Shown here piece by piece: positions 38,855 to 49,908 of a stretch of 64,000 nt of DNA. The stretch lies in contig CP093829.1 in assembly GCA_033063855.1 (NCBI GenBank), positions 22,723,537 through 22,787,536 on the forward strand. Reading direction: 5' to 3'. Made by a program: the position numbers and the translations under genes. The notes below the pieces were generated by a model. It saw only the letters and a list, made by a program, of their open reading frames with translations. It was not told the DNA's origin and searched no databases. The DNA is from Smittia aterrima. Its lineage: Eukaryota; Arthropoda; Insecta; Diptera; Chironomidae. Position 1 is the first letter of the stretch. Each line of letters starts with the position of its first letter.

Positions 38855-41800
38855 AAATGGGGAAAAGCGACAAGGAATTAATTGCAAGTGGTGAGAAGAG
38901 CTCTGATAAGTTTTCCAAAAAACTTCAACTTAAATTTTCATTCAACTTTACCCAAAGTGCAGACACTTTTGATTTTCGCATTTTTAAATGCGTTGATCAT
39001 CGGAAAAATTTAAGTCGTGGCCTATAATCGGAAATGGAATTTACTTTTCTGATTTGACTCGCACTTTTCTTGGCTCATGCCAATTAATTTAATTTTGTTT
39101 GCTTTGTGAATTCGCAGACGGTCGGCAAAGCAGCTTCAATGTTTTCTGCTTCAACAATGTCAGACGAAAGCGATTGAAGTTGATGATAATTTTGACTTTA
39201 GTTGCGATTGGGATATTGCTTACAATGTTTGGAACTTATGCAGTGATGAATGGTGAGAGAATCTAAAAGATTAATCAACAGAAAATTTAAAGACTTTTCC
39301 CTTTAGTTTGGAGTAATGACGCTTCGCCCATTAGTACATTTGGAATTTTGGATCCTCAAAGGAGCAAAAGATCAGCCAACGACATTCAGAAAAGTTCTGT
39401 CATGAAAATCGAGAAGAATATGATTAAACGCGACACCGACATTGAAAGCTTTCTCGACAGAAAATATCACGAAGTGAACAAGAACGACGCGAGTGAAGAG
39501 TTGAGTGTTGAAGAAAATAGTTTCATTCAAAAACGAAGCAGTGACGATTTAAAGAATTCAATCAGAAAACTCGAAAAAGTTATTGAAGTCAACGACAATT
39601 TCTTTAAAAGTTTATCAGGATTAACAGAAGATTCCGAAGAAACCGCGATTTTAATTGCGAAAGACATTAACGACATTGAACAAGAAATTCTCTCACTTGA
39701 CAGCGACATTGTTGGACTTTTAGAAAGTGCAAGTATGACGGACAACTCAATCCACAAACGAGTTCGACACAAACGTGAAACTCAAATTTCTCTCTCTGAT
39801 ATCGATCCAGTCGCGATTGAACTTTATGCACCAATTCTCGAGAGAAAGAAACGTGAGAAGCGTCTCAGTCAAGAAAAGCTCGCTGAAGTTCGCGATGAGT
39901 TCATTCGATGCAAGAAAGCAGCTTCGGGTGAGGCAACTTCAGAATGCGATGGAGTTTATCATAAAGTGATGGATCGATTTAGAGAAATCACAAAGAAGTT
40001 CAAAGAGATTGAAGCAATCGTGGAAGAGATGGAAGATTTCCGACCATCGAATCCGAGAACAAATGAAGACTTGGAAAGAAAGAAGAAGAAGAAGAAAAAG
40101 GACAAAAAATCTTCTGAAGAGTCAAAGGAATCATCTGAGGAAAAGAAAAATAAAAAAACTTCAACAATCGCTCCAATAATTTCTTCGACAACTGTCTCTG
40201 ATACTACAACAGAAGAAGCAACGACAATCGAAGTGACAACAATCTCTGACAATGATTCAGATAATTTAAATCCATCGCCGCAATTCAGAGAACAAAAGTA
40301 TTTGGCAGCTTTCGATGGACGAGGCGAAGAAGAAGAATTTTTCTTCTCCACAACTGAAAGTGAAACTCAAGCTCAAACTTGTCCCGCTGGTGCTTTCAAT
40401 GAAGAAGTTAAAGTTCGTTCAAAGTTCCAAGAAGATTTAGACGATCATCATTCGCCATCGAAAATATACGACGAACATCAAACACTTGACGATATCGTTA
40501 GGATGAGACTGGAGAGAAATCAACGAAGAAACTTTGGTGAGATAATAACTGACGAAGCTCAACAGTCAATCGATGAATCAGTTGGAGCTGGAAAGCAAAA
40601 AAGTTCTGATACGATTGGAGCTAGTGGACCATTCATGACTTTGTGCGAGCAACAGATGGCGAAGCAAAAGCAGAACCAACCCGAGCAGCAGCCAATTCAC
40701 AACAACTTCAATCAATTTCAAATTCCGCTCTCCAACTTTGCAAACGTTCACTTTCCAGTGACTTCTGAGACATCGAAAGGATCAGCGAAGGTGATGGTTA
40801 ATCCAGGATTCAGTATGATGCCTTATCCTGTTTGCTTCGTCAACTATCCTCAGCAATATCGAATGCAGCAACAGCCATTCTTCTATCCCGGAGTGATCCC
40901 AGTCACTCAACCTGGAGGTAAATCAGGAAAAATCCAACAAGACTCTATCGATCCTGAATTTGTTCGCTCTGGAGGTGCTTGATGGATTTTTAATTAAATT
41001 TCAGTTTCTCAAAATTATTTTTCATTCACAGGATTTTTCATTTCATCAACTGGAGCTAATCTAAGACCAGTTCAAGTTCCATTGGCAACTGGAGCTCAAC
41101 CGCAATCTGGATATCGTGAAGCTGGAGACACAAATGTTGGTGAACATCAACCAACTTATTGCACATTCCTTGCGAGTGATGGAGCGAACCTTCCAGCTCA
41201 TGTGACAACTGAACAGCCTCAAACAAGGAAACCAGCTGCAGCTTTTGGTGGAAATAACGAAGAAGAGATTTTTGAAGGACCTCAAACTCGCGAAGGCGAC
41301 GACAGAGCGAATAATTTCAATATTCCAACTCAATTTGATATCATTTATGCGACTTATCCAAATCAAGTCTTTGCGATGAATCAATCGCATGGTCGACATC
41401 ATTGCGATTCTGGTAAACTTCCATGCTTCAATACAAATCAGTGTGTCCCAAAATCGAACTGGTGCGACTCAAAAGTTGATTGTCTCGATGCGAGTGATGA
41501 AACTGCTTGTTCATGTAAAGCTCGACTGGCTGAGCATCGAATCTGTGATGGGTTCATTGATTGTCCGATGGGAAGTGATGAACTTGGATGCTTCGGTTGC
41601 GATAATTTCCAATTTTCTTGTCACAGAAGTCGAAAGGAATTCGAAGAGAGCGGAGGATCATCGAACTTGATGTGTTACTCGTCAGTTGAGAAGTGCGACG
41701 GGTTCAGCAATTGCCGCAATGGCAAAGACGAAACTGAATGTTCAATGATCGTTCGACATGTTGGCGGAATGTTGTCTTACACAGTCTCAAGCTCTGAAGG

Positions 41801-44800
41801 AATTTTGCATCGAAACTTCAAAGGACGTTGGTATCCAGTTTGTAAAAATCTCAACACTTGGGCAGTCGAAGCTTGCGAAATGGAACTCGGGAAATTAATT
41901 CAGGAACCTGTCATCTCGATTCAAAGCGTTAACGTTCCAGGACCTTTTATTCAATCAGGTGGCAACACAAACAGCAATGAACCTTTGTTCTCAGATAATT
42001 GTCAACTCAATGGAAATGGAATGGACAAAGATGAGAATCATGTTGTGTTTGTTAAATGTCCTCCGCCTTTCTGTGGAACTTCGAAGCTGAATGAAGTGAA
42101 CCTCATTGAACCAATTGAGCCTCATCAGAGAAGTAACGACAACTCAACAAGAAGAAAGCGAGATGAAGAAGAAAGAATCGTCGGTGGAATCGATGCCAAG
42201 TCAATGGAGTTTCCTTTCATTGTCGCGATTTTCAAAGACGGATCATTCCATTGCGGCGGATCGATCTACAATGAATTCTGGATCATCACAGCTGCTCACT
42301 GCACACGAACTTTTGAAATGCATTATTACGAAGTTCGAGCTGGAATCTTGAGACGTTCAAGTTACTCACCATCTGCTCACATCTCACCAGTCACTCACGT
42401 CATTCGTCATCCAGATTACGAAACTTCGACGATGAAAAACGACATCGCGTTGATGAAAGTCAAGAATCATTTCTCATTCAATCGATGGATTCGTCCGATC
42501 TGTTTGCCGTCTCCAGGAAAATCATCGAAAGGAGAAAATTGGAAGTCAGGACCAGCGCCTGGAACACTTTGCACTACTTTGGGATGGGGAGCTATTAGAG
42601 AGAAGGGACCAGCTCGTAAGTTAAAGAAATTAAATTTGATTCTCTCAACCAATTTTGTCTCTTCAAAAGCTGACGACTTGAAAGTGGTTGACGTTCCAAT
42701 CTTGTCAAAATGCAAACACAGCATGGACACAGAAGGAGACAGCATTTGCGCTGGTGAAACTTTCGGGACAAGAGATGCGTGTCAAGTAAGGAATAAAAGT
42801 TTTAAAACAAATTAAAATGAAATTAATTTTCTTTAATTTTTTTAGGGAGACTCAGGAGGTGAGATGAGAAAATGATTCAACAACATTTGCTAAACAATTC
42901 TGTTATTTTAGGTCCACTCGTTTGCAAAAGTATGGACAACTCATTGGAATATTATTTGCTTGGCGTTGTAAGTCATGGCGAAGGTTGTGCTCGAGCTAAT
43001 GAACCAGGAGTTTACACTCGAGTTGCTCTGTACATCGATTGGATTCAAGAAAACACAAACCCGAAGCTTCCAAGAACTCTCCTCGCACCTCGACATCAAT
43101 GTCCAGGTTCAACTTGCGTTTGGGGTGGAAACAAATGCATTTCGAGATCTCAGAAATGCGATGGCTTTGTTGATTGCTTGGGAGGTGAAGACGAAATCGA
43201 ATGCACAATGAACTGGCTTGATTTGTTGTTGGGAAGCAATGCCACAGAAGCTCAAAACTCAACGACGATTGATCCTGTTACTGTTCCTGAGAATGTCGAC
43301 GAGGGAAAGAATAAAACTGTGAGGAAGAAAGAAATCAAAGAAATATTTCGCTGCACAAAGTAAATCTTTTGCTTTTAAGTTCGATTGAAAATTTTCAAGA
43401 CTTTCTTTAATTCCAGCATTTCCCAAGTGATAAACGTGGATCAACGATGTGATCGTATCTTCGATTGCGAAGATGGAACTGACGAAGACAACTGCACATG
43501 CCGCGATCAACTCAAGTTTATTGCTCCAATGCTAATCTGCGATGGTCACGTTGATTGCGATGACTCGAGTGATGAAGAAAATTGCTGTAAGTGAATGAGA
43601 AAGAAGCTTATTCGTAGAAAATATTTTACTAATCAATTTCTCAATTTCCAGTGAAATGCAATTCAACATCTTTCGCCTGTCCTCACAGTCAAGTTTGCAT
43701 TCCGAAATCTCTTTATTGCAATGGCGAAATTGATTGTAAATTTGGAGAAGATGAACTTGAATGCAGTGAGTTAAATTTATTTCTAAAAACTTTTTAGTTG
43801 AATTAATAAAAATCTTCTTTTAAAGTTGCATTGACTGATGGCCACTCAGTGTCTCTGGATGTGAATGGAAAGCCTTTCCTTCACTCGAAAGGGATCGTAA
43901 CTCAAAATATTCAATCGACATGGAAAGTTATTTGCGATGACAAAGATGAATTCACCAAAAAGAGCTTGGAGATCGCTAATGAAGTTTGCAATGTCATTGG
44001 ATTCAAGTGAGAAACTTTGTCGCTTTCTTGATGATCGAAACTAAATTTAATTCTCTCTCAGATCAGCGAAATCTGCGAAACCAGTTGAAATGATTGCCAA
44101 CGTCGATATTACAAACTCAACGGTCGATATCCGACACGCCATGATCAAGAGCAAAGAGACTGTTAACATTGAGAACTGCACTGCCCTCGAAATCGAATGT
44201 CTTCCGTTCCAGTCTCATTCGTCAGCTATCGGACCGATTGAACATCAAAAGATCAAAGCTAATTCAACGAAGACTCACGCCCACGATGGTGCCGAAGTGA
44301 TTTTTGTTCCAATCAACTCAACTGACTCGCCTCATGTGATCGTTCAACCGATCAACGGAACAAAAGTTGAGCACGTCGCAAATCATCTTCACGACATGAA
44401 ATGGTCGTGGAACGCTGAAGTCTTTGTGAATGGAGAGCTTGTCTCAAACGGAGTTTTACTTGACAAGTCTTGGGTGTTGTTGGATTCGACTGCTCTTGGT
44501 AATAGTCAAGAACCTTTGCATGAGAGTTATGTCGCTGTGCTTGCTGGCAACACGAGATCGCATTTGAAGATTAAAAGTCCTTACGAACAAATTTCGAAAG
44601 TTGATTGCGTTCAGTACGTCAATGACTCGAATGTAGTTTTGCTTCATCTCGAGAAACCTTTTGACTTCAATCGACATGTTCTACCAAGTTTCCTTCCAAT
44701 TGCGTAAGAAAGTTTGTGAGATTTTGTGTTGAAAGTAAATTTTGAACTTAATTTCTTGCAGCAACGAAACTGAAACTGACGCAACTTGCTTGGCCATCGC

Positions 44801-46242
44801 TCTCGACTCAAAACACACAACGAAGACTCTTGGACTGAAAATTCTTCGCAACTGCAGCAGCGATTTGAGTCTTGATTGCTATCAGCAAGCAGCTAATGAA
44901 ACTGATAACTCAAAATGCGATGGAGAAGGTGAGTTCATCAAAATTCTTTCCTTGAAGAGTTTAAAAATATTTTTCTTCCCTCAGCGATTCATCAAACAGC
45001 TTTGATCGTTTGTAAATCAAAATCGAGTGGTTGGTACCCAAAAGCATTCCACAAACTTCAAAAAGGTTTCTGCGATTTCGTTGATCCCATCACTTTGAAG
45101 GGTTTGAAAGATGGAAACTTCTATGAGCAAATTCAGAAAATTATTGGTAACTCTCTCTCACTTTAGACTTAAAGTGAATTTCAATTAATTCTTCAACTTT
45201 CAGATCATCCTTGCGAGAAGTGCACTCACTACGCATCAACAATTAAATGCGACACTTATCGTTGTCCACTCGGAAAATGTCTCAAACAACATCAACTTTG
45301 CGACGGTCAAGTCGATTGCCATGATGGAAGCGACGAAGGTCAAAAAGTTTGCGATAAAAACTCTGCAAGTAAAGATCAATGTTCCGCGTCGGAGTTTCGT
45401 TGTCGTAATGGCAAATGCGTTGAGAAGACAAAGTTTTGTGATCACATCGACCATTGTGGTGACAAGAGCGATGAGCCGAGTGAATGTACTTGCTTCAGTT
45501 ACTTGAAGGCAACGGATCCAGGAAAGATTTGCGATGGCATTAGACATTGTTGGGATCGAACTGACGAAGACCCGACTTATTGCGGCACAGAATGTTCAAA
45601 AATTTCGTCGTTTAAATGTTATGGGTAAGTTGAGACGATTGTGCTGGAGAAATTAATTTTATGAGCTGCGTTTAAATCGTTACCAGATCAGTTTATTGCG
45701 TTCCACTTGAGATGGTTTGTGATAAGAGAGCTGACTGCCCGAACGGCGCTGACGAAGAGTTTTGTCATGGAATTTATCAAAAGAAGTAAGAATCTGACTC
45801 AGCACAAACATCTGAGAGTAATTTTAATATTTCTTTTACGACCAGCGATGATTTCGGTGAAGTTATGGAACGATCGTTCGGCATATGGCACACAAAATGT
45901 TTCCCAAAAGATTCTCCGCCGACTCAAGAAGAACTCGAAGGTCTCTGCAAGAAATTAGGATTCAAAGACACAACGACAGCGATTGGGAGAATCTTCAATG
46001 AAACAAAGCCTGAGACCTCCGCTGGTCGCACAAATGACGACTCGATTCCCGTTGAGTTTCAAATGTTCAACGCAACGAAAGTCGTCACTGTCTCTAAGTT
46101 CTCAGCTGTAAAGCTCAACGATGGATTCTCAGTTCATCTTCGACCTAGCAAACCTTTGGCGAAATTAGTTTCGTGGGACAGCAGTGATCACCAAAACTGC
46201 CACCGAATGGAACTAAAATGCAATGAAGAGGGAAAACAATGA
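38851..46242 (+). CDS. ndl: Nudel, modular egg-surface serine protease
   Basis: Exons: 38851-38890, 39118-39252, 39307-40917, 41032-42785, 42846-42858, 42912-43359, 43417-43586, 43652-43765, 43826-44006, 44062-44703, 44762-44928, 44985-45146, 45204-45624, 45687-45785, 45846-46242; 2117 aa in frame. A hydrophobic segment (about 35-57) after RRKRLK suggests a type II signal anchor. A charged Lys/Glu and Thr-rich stalk follows, then LDL-receptor class A modules, then a trypsin-like domain. Activation is at Arg|IVGG (I978); the triad is H1018, D1066, S1183, and D1177 in the S1 pocket predicts trypsin-like specificity. More LDLa modules flank a second protease-like domain that lacks all three catalytic residues. 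About 11 LDLa modules are counted, partial ones included, as in fly Nudel. In Drosophila, follicle cells secrete Nudel to start the dorsoventral protease cascade and harden the eggshell. Exon 3's donor is ambiguous (40918 or 40975). Confidence 0.93.
42846..42858 (+). other. ndl: 13-base micro-exon carrying the Nudel catalytic serine
   Basis: This exon reads GGA GAC TCA GGA G, coding Gly-Asp-Ser-Gly plus one base. It is bounded by a TTTTTTAG acceptor and a GTGAGA donor. The flanking introns are 60 and 53 bases. Joining it to DACQ upstream and PLVC downstream gives the canonical GDSGG motif in frame, so skipping it would shift the frame and remove the active site. Confidence 0.9.
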
Positions 46243-46243
46243 A

Positions 46244-46287
46244 TTTATTTATTTTAATTTATTTTATTTGTGGATTGGCTTAATAAA
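46244..46287. promoter_or_regulatory. Interlocked poly(A) signals of two convergent genes
   Basis: On the plus strand AATAAA at 46282-46287 would serve nudel. On the minus strand AATAAA (plus-strand TTTATT at 46244-46249) would serve the GMC oxidoreductase and begins two bases beyond the nudel stop. The stop codons are only 69 bases apart, so the mature 3' ends should overlap as antisense. Confidence 0.6.
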
Positions 46288-46311
46288 AATTAATTTAAAA
46301 CTTAATCAAGT

Positions 46312-48390
46312 TCACAAGTTGTGCTCTCTCTTAATCATATCAGCGCCTTTCTCTCCGATCATGTAAACTGTGCATTGCGTGTTTGCAGAAGGGATCGTTG
46401 GCATAACACTCGCGTCGACAACTCGTAAATTATTGATTCCTCGAACTTTAAGAGTTGGATCGACAACAGCTGTTGGATCTGAAGTCGATCCCATTTTGGA
46501 AGTTCCAGAGAAATGCCATTCGCTTCCACTAAAATATTTCACGTAGCACTTCCAATAATCTTTCGTTGCGAAAGGAATTGATCTGCACAATGGAAAATCG
46601 AAATCGATGAACTCAGCTCCAGTATTTTTAAAAGCTTCTGTTTTGATCAGTTCGGTGAGTTTATTCATTCCAGCTGCAAGTGTTTCATGATCTTGACCTT
46701 CGGGATCAGTGAAAATTCCTGAAATTATCTTTGGCGGTAAGTTTGGATCATTTCCTCGAAGCTCAACAGTTCCAGTCGATTTTGGATTGAGAAGTGTGAT
46801 GAAGGTTAAAAGAATTTGATGACTTTCGTTGACTGACAAAAGTTTTGAGATGATTTCATCTTTGAATCCAAAGTTGGCTAAGATTTCACTTAGAAATTGT
46901 TGATTTCTCTCTAATAACACCGGAAGACTGTAAACTTCAGGATAAATTGCGTTAACATCAGAAATGTTGATGAAAGCAGTTGCGTGAGTCGTTCCCAGTT
47001 GAGCGAAACTTCCCTTGCGTGTCAACAAATATCTCACTCCATCAAAAATGATATCAACGATCGATTGCTTTCTAGCGTTCGGATACAACTTCATCATGTT
47101 AACTCCAGTGACGTGATCTTGGAAGTTCTTGCCGACTGGCAAGTCTTTGACGAGTGGAATTCCAAAACGAGCAAGAAGCTCCTTTGGTCCGACGCCTGAC
47201 TGCATGAGAATCTTTGGCGTTCCAAAGGCACCAGCTGAGAGAATGATTTCCTTTCTTGCAATGAATTCAATGTTGGGACAATCTTTTAAGTCAGTTCGAA
47301 CGTTGACAGCCTTTGCTGTTGTTCCATTGAAAATTAAGTTCGTCACCGTTGCTTCTGTGGCAAAGAATAAATTCTTTCGATTTATTATCGGTCTCAAGTA
47401 TGAGAGATAAGAATTTTGTCTTTCTCCTTTCTTCACTGTGCTTTGAGACTTTGTGATTCCGTTGTAACTTTCAGAATTGTAATCGTGAATTGTCTTGTAG
47501 CCGAGTTGATTCCAAGCTCTTTTCAGTAAGAGCGTGAATGGATTTCCATCCGGATTTGAACTTATTGTGAGCGGACCATCTCTTCCGTGATATTTGCTGC
47601 TCTTGCTGGAATCCAAATTGTTCTCGATCTTCCTGAAAAATGGTAACACACTCTCATAGTCCCATCCTGTTGCACCTGCTTCACTCCAAGAATTGTAATC
47701 GCGATTGTTTCCGCAAACCCAGAACAACGCGCCGATGCTAGTTGACCCGCCAAGAGTTTTTCCGCTGTGCATTTGACAGCCATCTTTATAAGCCAGAGAA
47801 GTGTTTTCAGTGACCTCAGCGTGGTAAGGAAATAAAGATTCAGATGCGTTGAGAACGAAGGAGAAGAAGAACGGAGGCTTTAATCGAATTGAGAGTTAAG
47901 CAAGGTAAAGATAAGATTTTTGAAAACTCACAATACTCTCAAGTGGAGGTTTCTTTCCTGCTTCAATCAACAAAACTTTGATTTCTGGATTTTCGCTGAG
48001 TCTGTTTGCAAGAACTGATCCTGCTGGTCCAGATCCCACAATAATAAAATCGAAAATCAAAGCTGAAATAAATTCAAATAAATATTTTGCGTTGATCAAT
48101 ATTTTAAAAGGAACTCACGAGATTTGTTGATCGATCGTTGGCAAGCATTGTCTGGTACTTCGAAGGAAGTTGATGGTTTGTACGTTGGAGAAGATCGAGT
48201 GATGTAATTCTCAGGGTAAACGTAATCATTGCGAAACGTTATCTCGATCGCCAGTACCAACAAACAAAGTGAAATCAGCGAAAGTTTCGTCACAAATCTT
48301 GTAAATTAAATTAACTTTTTATCACAAAATAGAGTTTGATTAGTTTACTTACAGTTGATCAATTAAAGTTGAGAGATTGAAAACGATCAT
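46312..48390 (-). CDS. Secreted GMC oxidoreductase, glucose-dehydrogenase-like (FAD)
   Basis: Minus-strand exons are 48390-48353, 48297-48119, 48062-47932 and 47877-46312; the sum is 637 aa in frame, the usual insect GMC length. The first 35 or so residues form a hydrophobic signal peptide. The FAD Rossmann motif GSGPAG is at 82-87, GMC signature 1 (GKTLGGSTS) starts near 155, and signature 2 contains GAFGTPKILMQSGVGP. The C-terminal catalytic pair is His571 (WHFSGTSKMG) and Asn615 (PSANTQ). Enzymes of this family oxidise alcohols or sugars using FAD and a quinone or oxygen; the substrate cannot be read from sequence. The start was chosen because exon 1 supplies a Met and the missing two bases of phase. 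Insect GMC genes often multiply, and a relic copy lies at 49451-49610. Confidence 0.9.
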
Positions 48391-48966
48391 CGTTCGACTT
48401 GAGCGGACAAAAACTAAATGACGAGACGTCTCAATAAAATATCGCACAGCGAACAATTTTGCTTGTTTGGGGCTTTTCATTAAAACAAAAAAAAAATTAA
48501 AGCAATTGAATTAACTTGACGAAGAAAATCCCTAAGTTTGAGGAGAAGATGCGATTTCTTTCAACTTTTGTTATTTAACATCTCTTACTTAAGATGCACT
48601 TACTTTCAACTGACCGAGCAGACTCGCAAACCTACAATTTTTAGGTCATAAACTGCGTCATTTCGCGATGAGATCTCAGTAAAAATATCATCAAGTTTGA
48701 TTTTTAGAAATCTTTTTATTCTCAGAATGAAATGTTTCGAAATATCAAAATTAATCTCGCGGAATAATCTTTTTCAATAGATTTTGCAGCCCCATCGATA
48801 ACATAGAGGGAGTCTTTACGGGCTGTTATTAATTTTACACGTATATACGTGAAAGCGTTGGTTTGAATGCTGGTTATTCATTTCGCATGAATGATCACTT
48901 GAACAACGGCAGCTGTTAAATATTTTGTGATAATAATTAAATTTAGAAATATTTTAAGCAATAAAA
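48391..48966. other. Gene-free gap upstream of the GMC gene
   Basis: This gap should hold the GMC promoter (minus strand) and the 3' end of the small peptide gene. No coding region, clear TATA box or repeat is recognised. A short palindrome with TATATA at its centre lies near 48838-48850. Confidence 0.5.
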
Positions 48967-49286
48967 TTACAAATGCTTCATGGTATACGGTAGACGACTT
49001 AAAAAAGTAGCGTTTCCCCAAGTTCCCCAAGCACAATGACTACTCCTCTCTTCACAAAAGCTCAATTCTTCTCCTGTTTTTGCCTCTGATCCGCTCTAAA
49101 TGAGAAGGAAAAAAGTTTAAAAAGTTTAAAGAAAATTATTTTATTAAAATTTCAATTTTACAATCGACTTGATTAAATGGAGTATCAGAGGTAACCTACG
49201 TTCATAGGAATCGCAGTCGTTTTTGGGACAAATTGACTCAAACACAAGATTATCATCAGCAGTGACACTTTAATTACGAATGTCAT
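48967..49286 (-). CDS. Small two-exon secreted peptide (71 aa), unknown
   Basis: Minus-strand exon 1 is 49286-49200 (29 codons) and exon 2 is 49095-48967 (42 codons plus TAA). The donor is GTAGGT. The acceptor follows a long pyrimidine tract and TTTAG; of the two candidate AGs only the first keeps the frame open. Residues 1-25 form a clear signal peptide (KVSLLMIILCLSQFV core, likely cut after PKTTA). The mature part is about 46 residues with two cysteines, in SFCEERSSHCAWGTWGNATF, including one Asn-Ala-Thr glycosylation site. The spacing C-x6-C followed by Trp-Gly faintly recalls CCHamide-type neuropeptides, but there is no Gly-Lys-Arg amidation site, so I assign no family. A TATA box and initiator lie upstream at the expected spacing. 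It is too short for usual gene finders. Confidence 0.6.
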
Positions 49287-49396
49287 GGTTTGGCGATAAA
49301 TCAAAATTAATGTTCAGAATAGTTTATTAAAATTTTAAACAAAAAATTCTAATTTATTGATATCACTTCGTCGACGCGACTTCAATCACTGGCTGT

Positions 49397-49427
49397 ACTG
49401 AGAGTATTTTGTTGACAAATTTTTATA
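49397..49427 (-). promoter_or_regulatory. TATA/Inr core promoter of the small peptide gene
   Basis: On the minus strand TATAAAA (49427-49421) is followed 28 bases later by an arthropod initiator TCAGT with +1 A at 49399. The predicted 5' UTR is 113 bases to the ATG at 49286. Confidence 0.65.
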
Positions 49428-49450
49428 GGCGAGTGAGATTTACATGAAAT

Positions 49451-49610
49451 GAATAAATAAAGATTCAGACGCGATGAGTAAAAAAGGAAGAAGAACGATG
49501 ACTGTTATCAAATTGAGAGATTAGTGAATTAATGACGCGATTTTTAAAACTCACAATACTCTCAACTAAAGCTTTCTCGTTTGATTTCTGGGTTTCGCTG
49601 ATTTTTTATT
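49451..49610 (-). pseudogene. Relic of a duplicated GMC oxidoreductase gene
   Basis: This stretch resembles 47830-48010 of the intact GMC gene on the same strand. A 20-base block at 49546-49565 is identical to 47923-47942, across the exon 3/intron 3 donor. The end of exon 3 (the codons for SENPEIK) and the start of exon 4 (FVLNASES region) are also recognisable. A deletion in exon 3 and a one-base shift at the start of exon 4 destroy the frame. Because the intron is kept, it arose by DNA duplication, not retroposition. The rest of the copy is not recognisable. Confidence 0.75.
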
Positions 49611-49841
49611 GGATTTAATTTAGACAAATTATCTTCAGATTGATTCATAAACGAAGATTTCTTTGATTGTGTCAACATTTGTCACTCGTGAGCAAATTTG
49701 CACAATAAGTATCGGAAACACTTTCAGATGTTCAAGTTTCTTGATTATTTAGTTGAAGACTTGCTTTGAATGATTTAAAGTTCAACGTTTGCTATTTCAC
49801 TGAGATTACGATAAGAAAAATTTATTAAAATTATTCTTTGA

Positions 49842-49875
49842 TATAAGATAATACTACGAGATTTAATTTTCAGTT
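49842..49875 (+). promoter_or_regulatory. TATA/Inr core promoter of the 258-aa secreted protein gene
   Basis: TATAAG at 49842-49847 and initiator TCAGTT at 49870-49875 (+1 A at 49872) are 30 bases apart. The predicted 5' UTR is 37 bases. This promoter is divergent from that of the small peptide gene, with transcription starts about 470 bases apart. Confidence 0.6.
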
Positions 49876-49908
49876 TTAATTCAGAGTTCATCCAAGAATC
49901 ACAAAAAA

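Noticed and set aside
39959..40351. 130-codon minus-strand frame rich in Ser and Phe
   Set aside because: It is the complement of the Lys/Glu/Thr-rich part of the nudel coding sequence.
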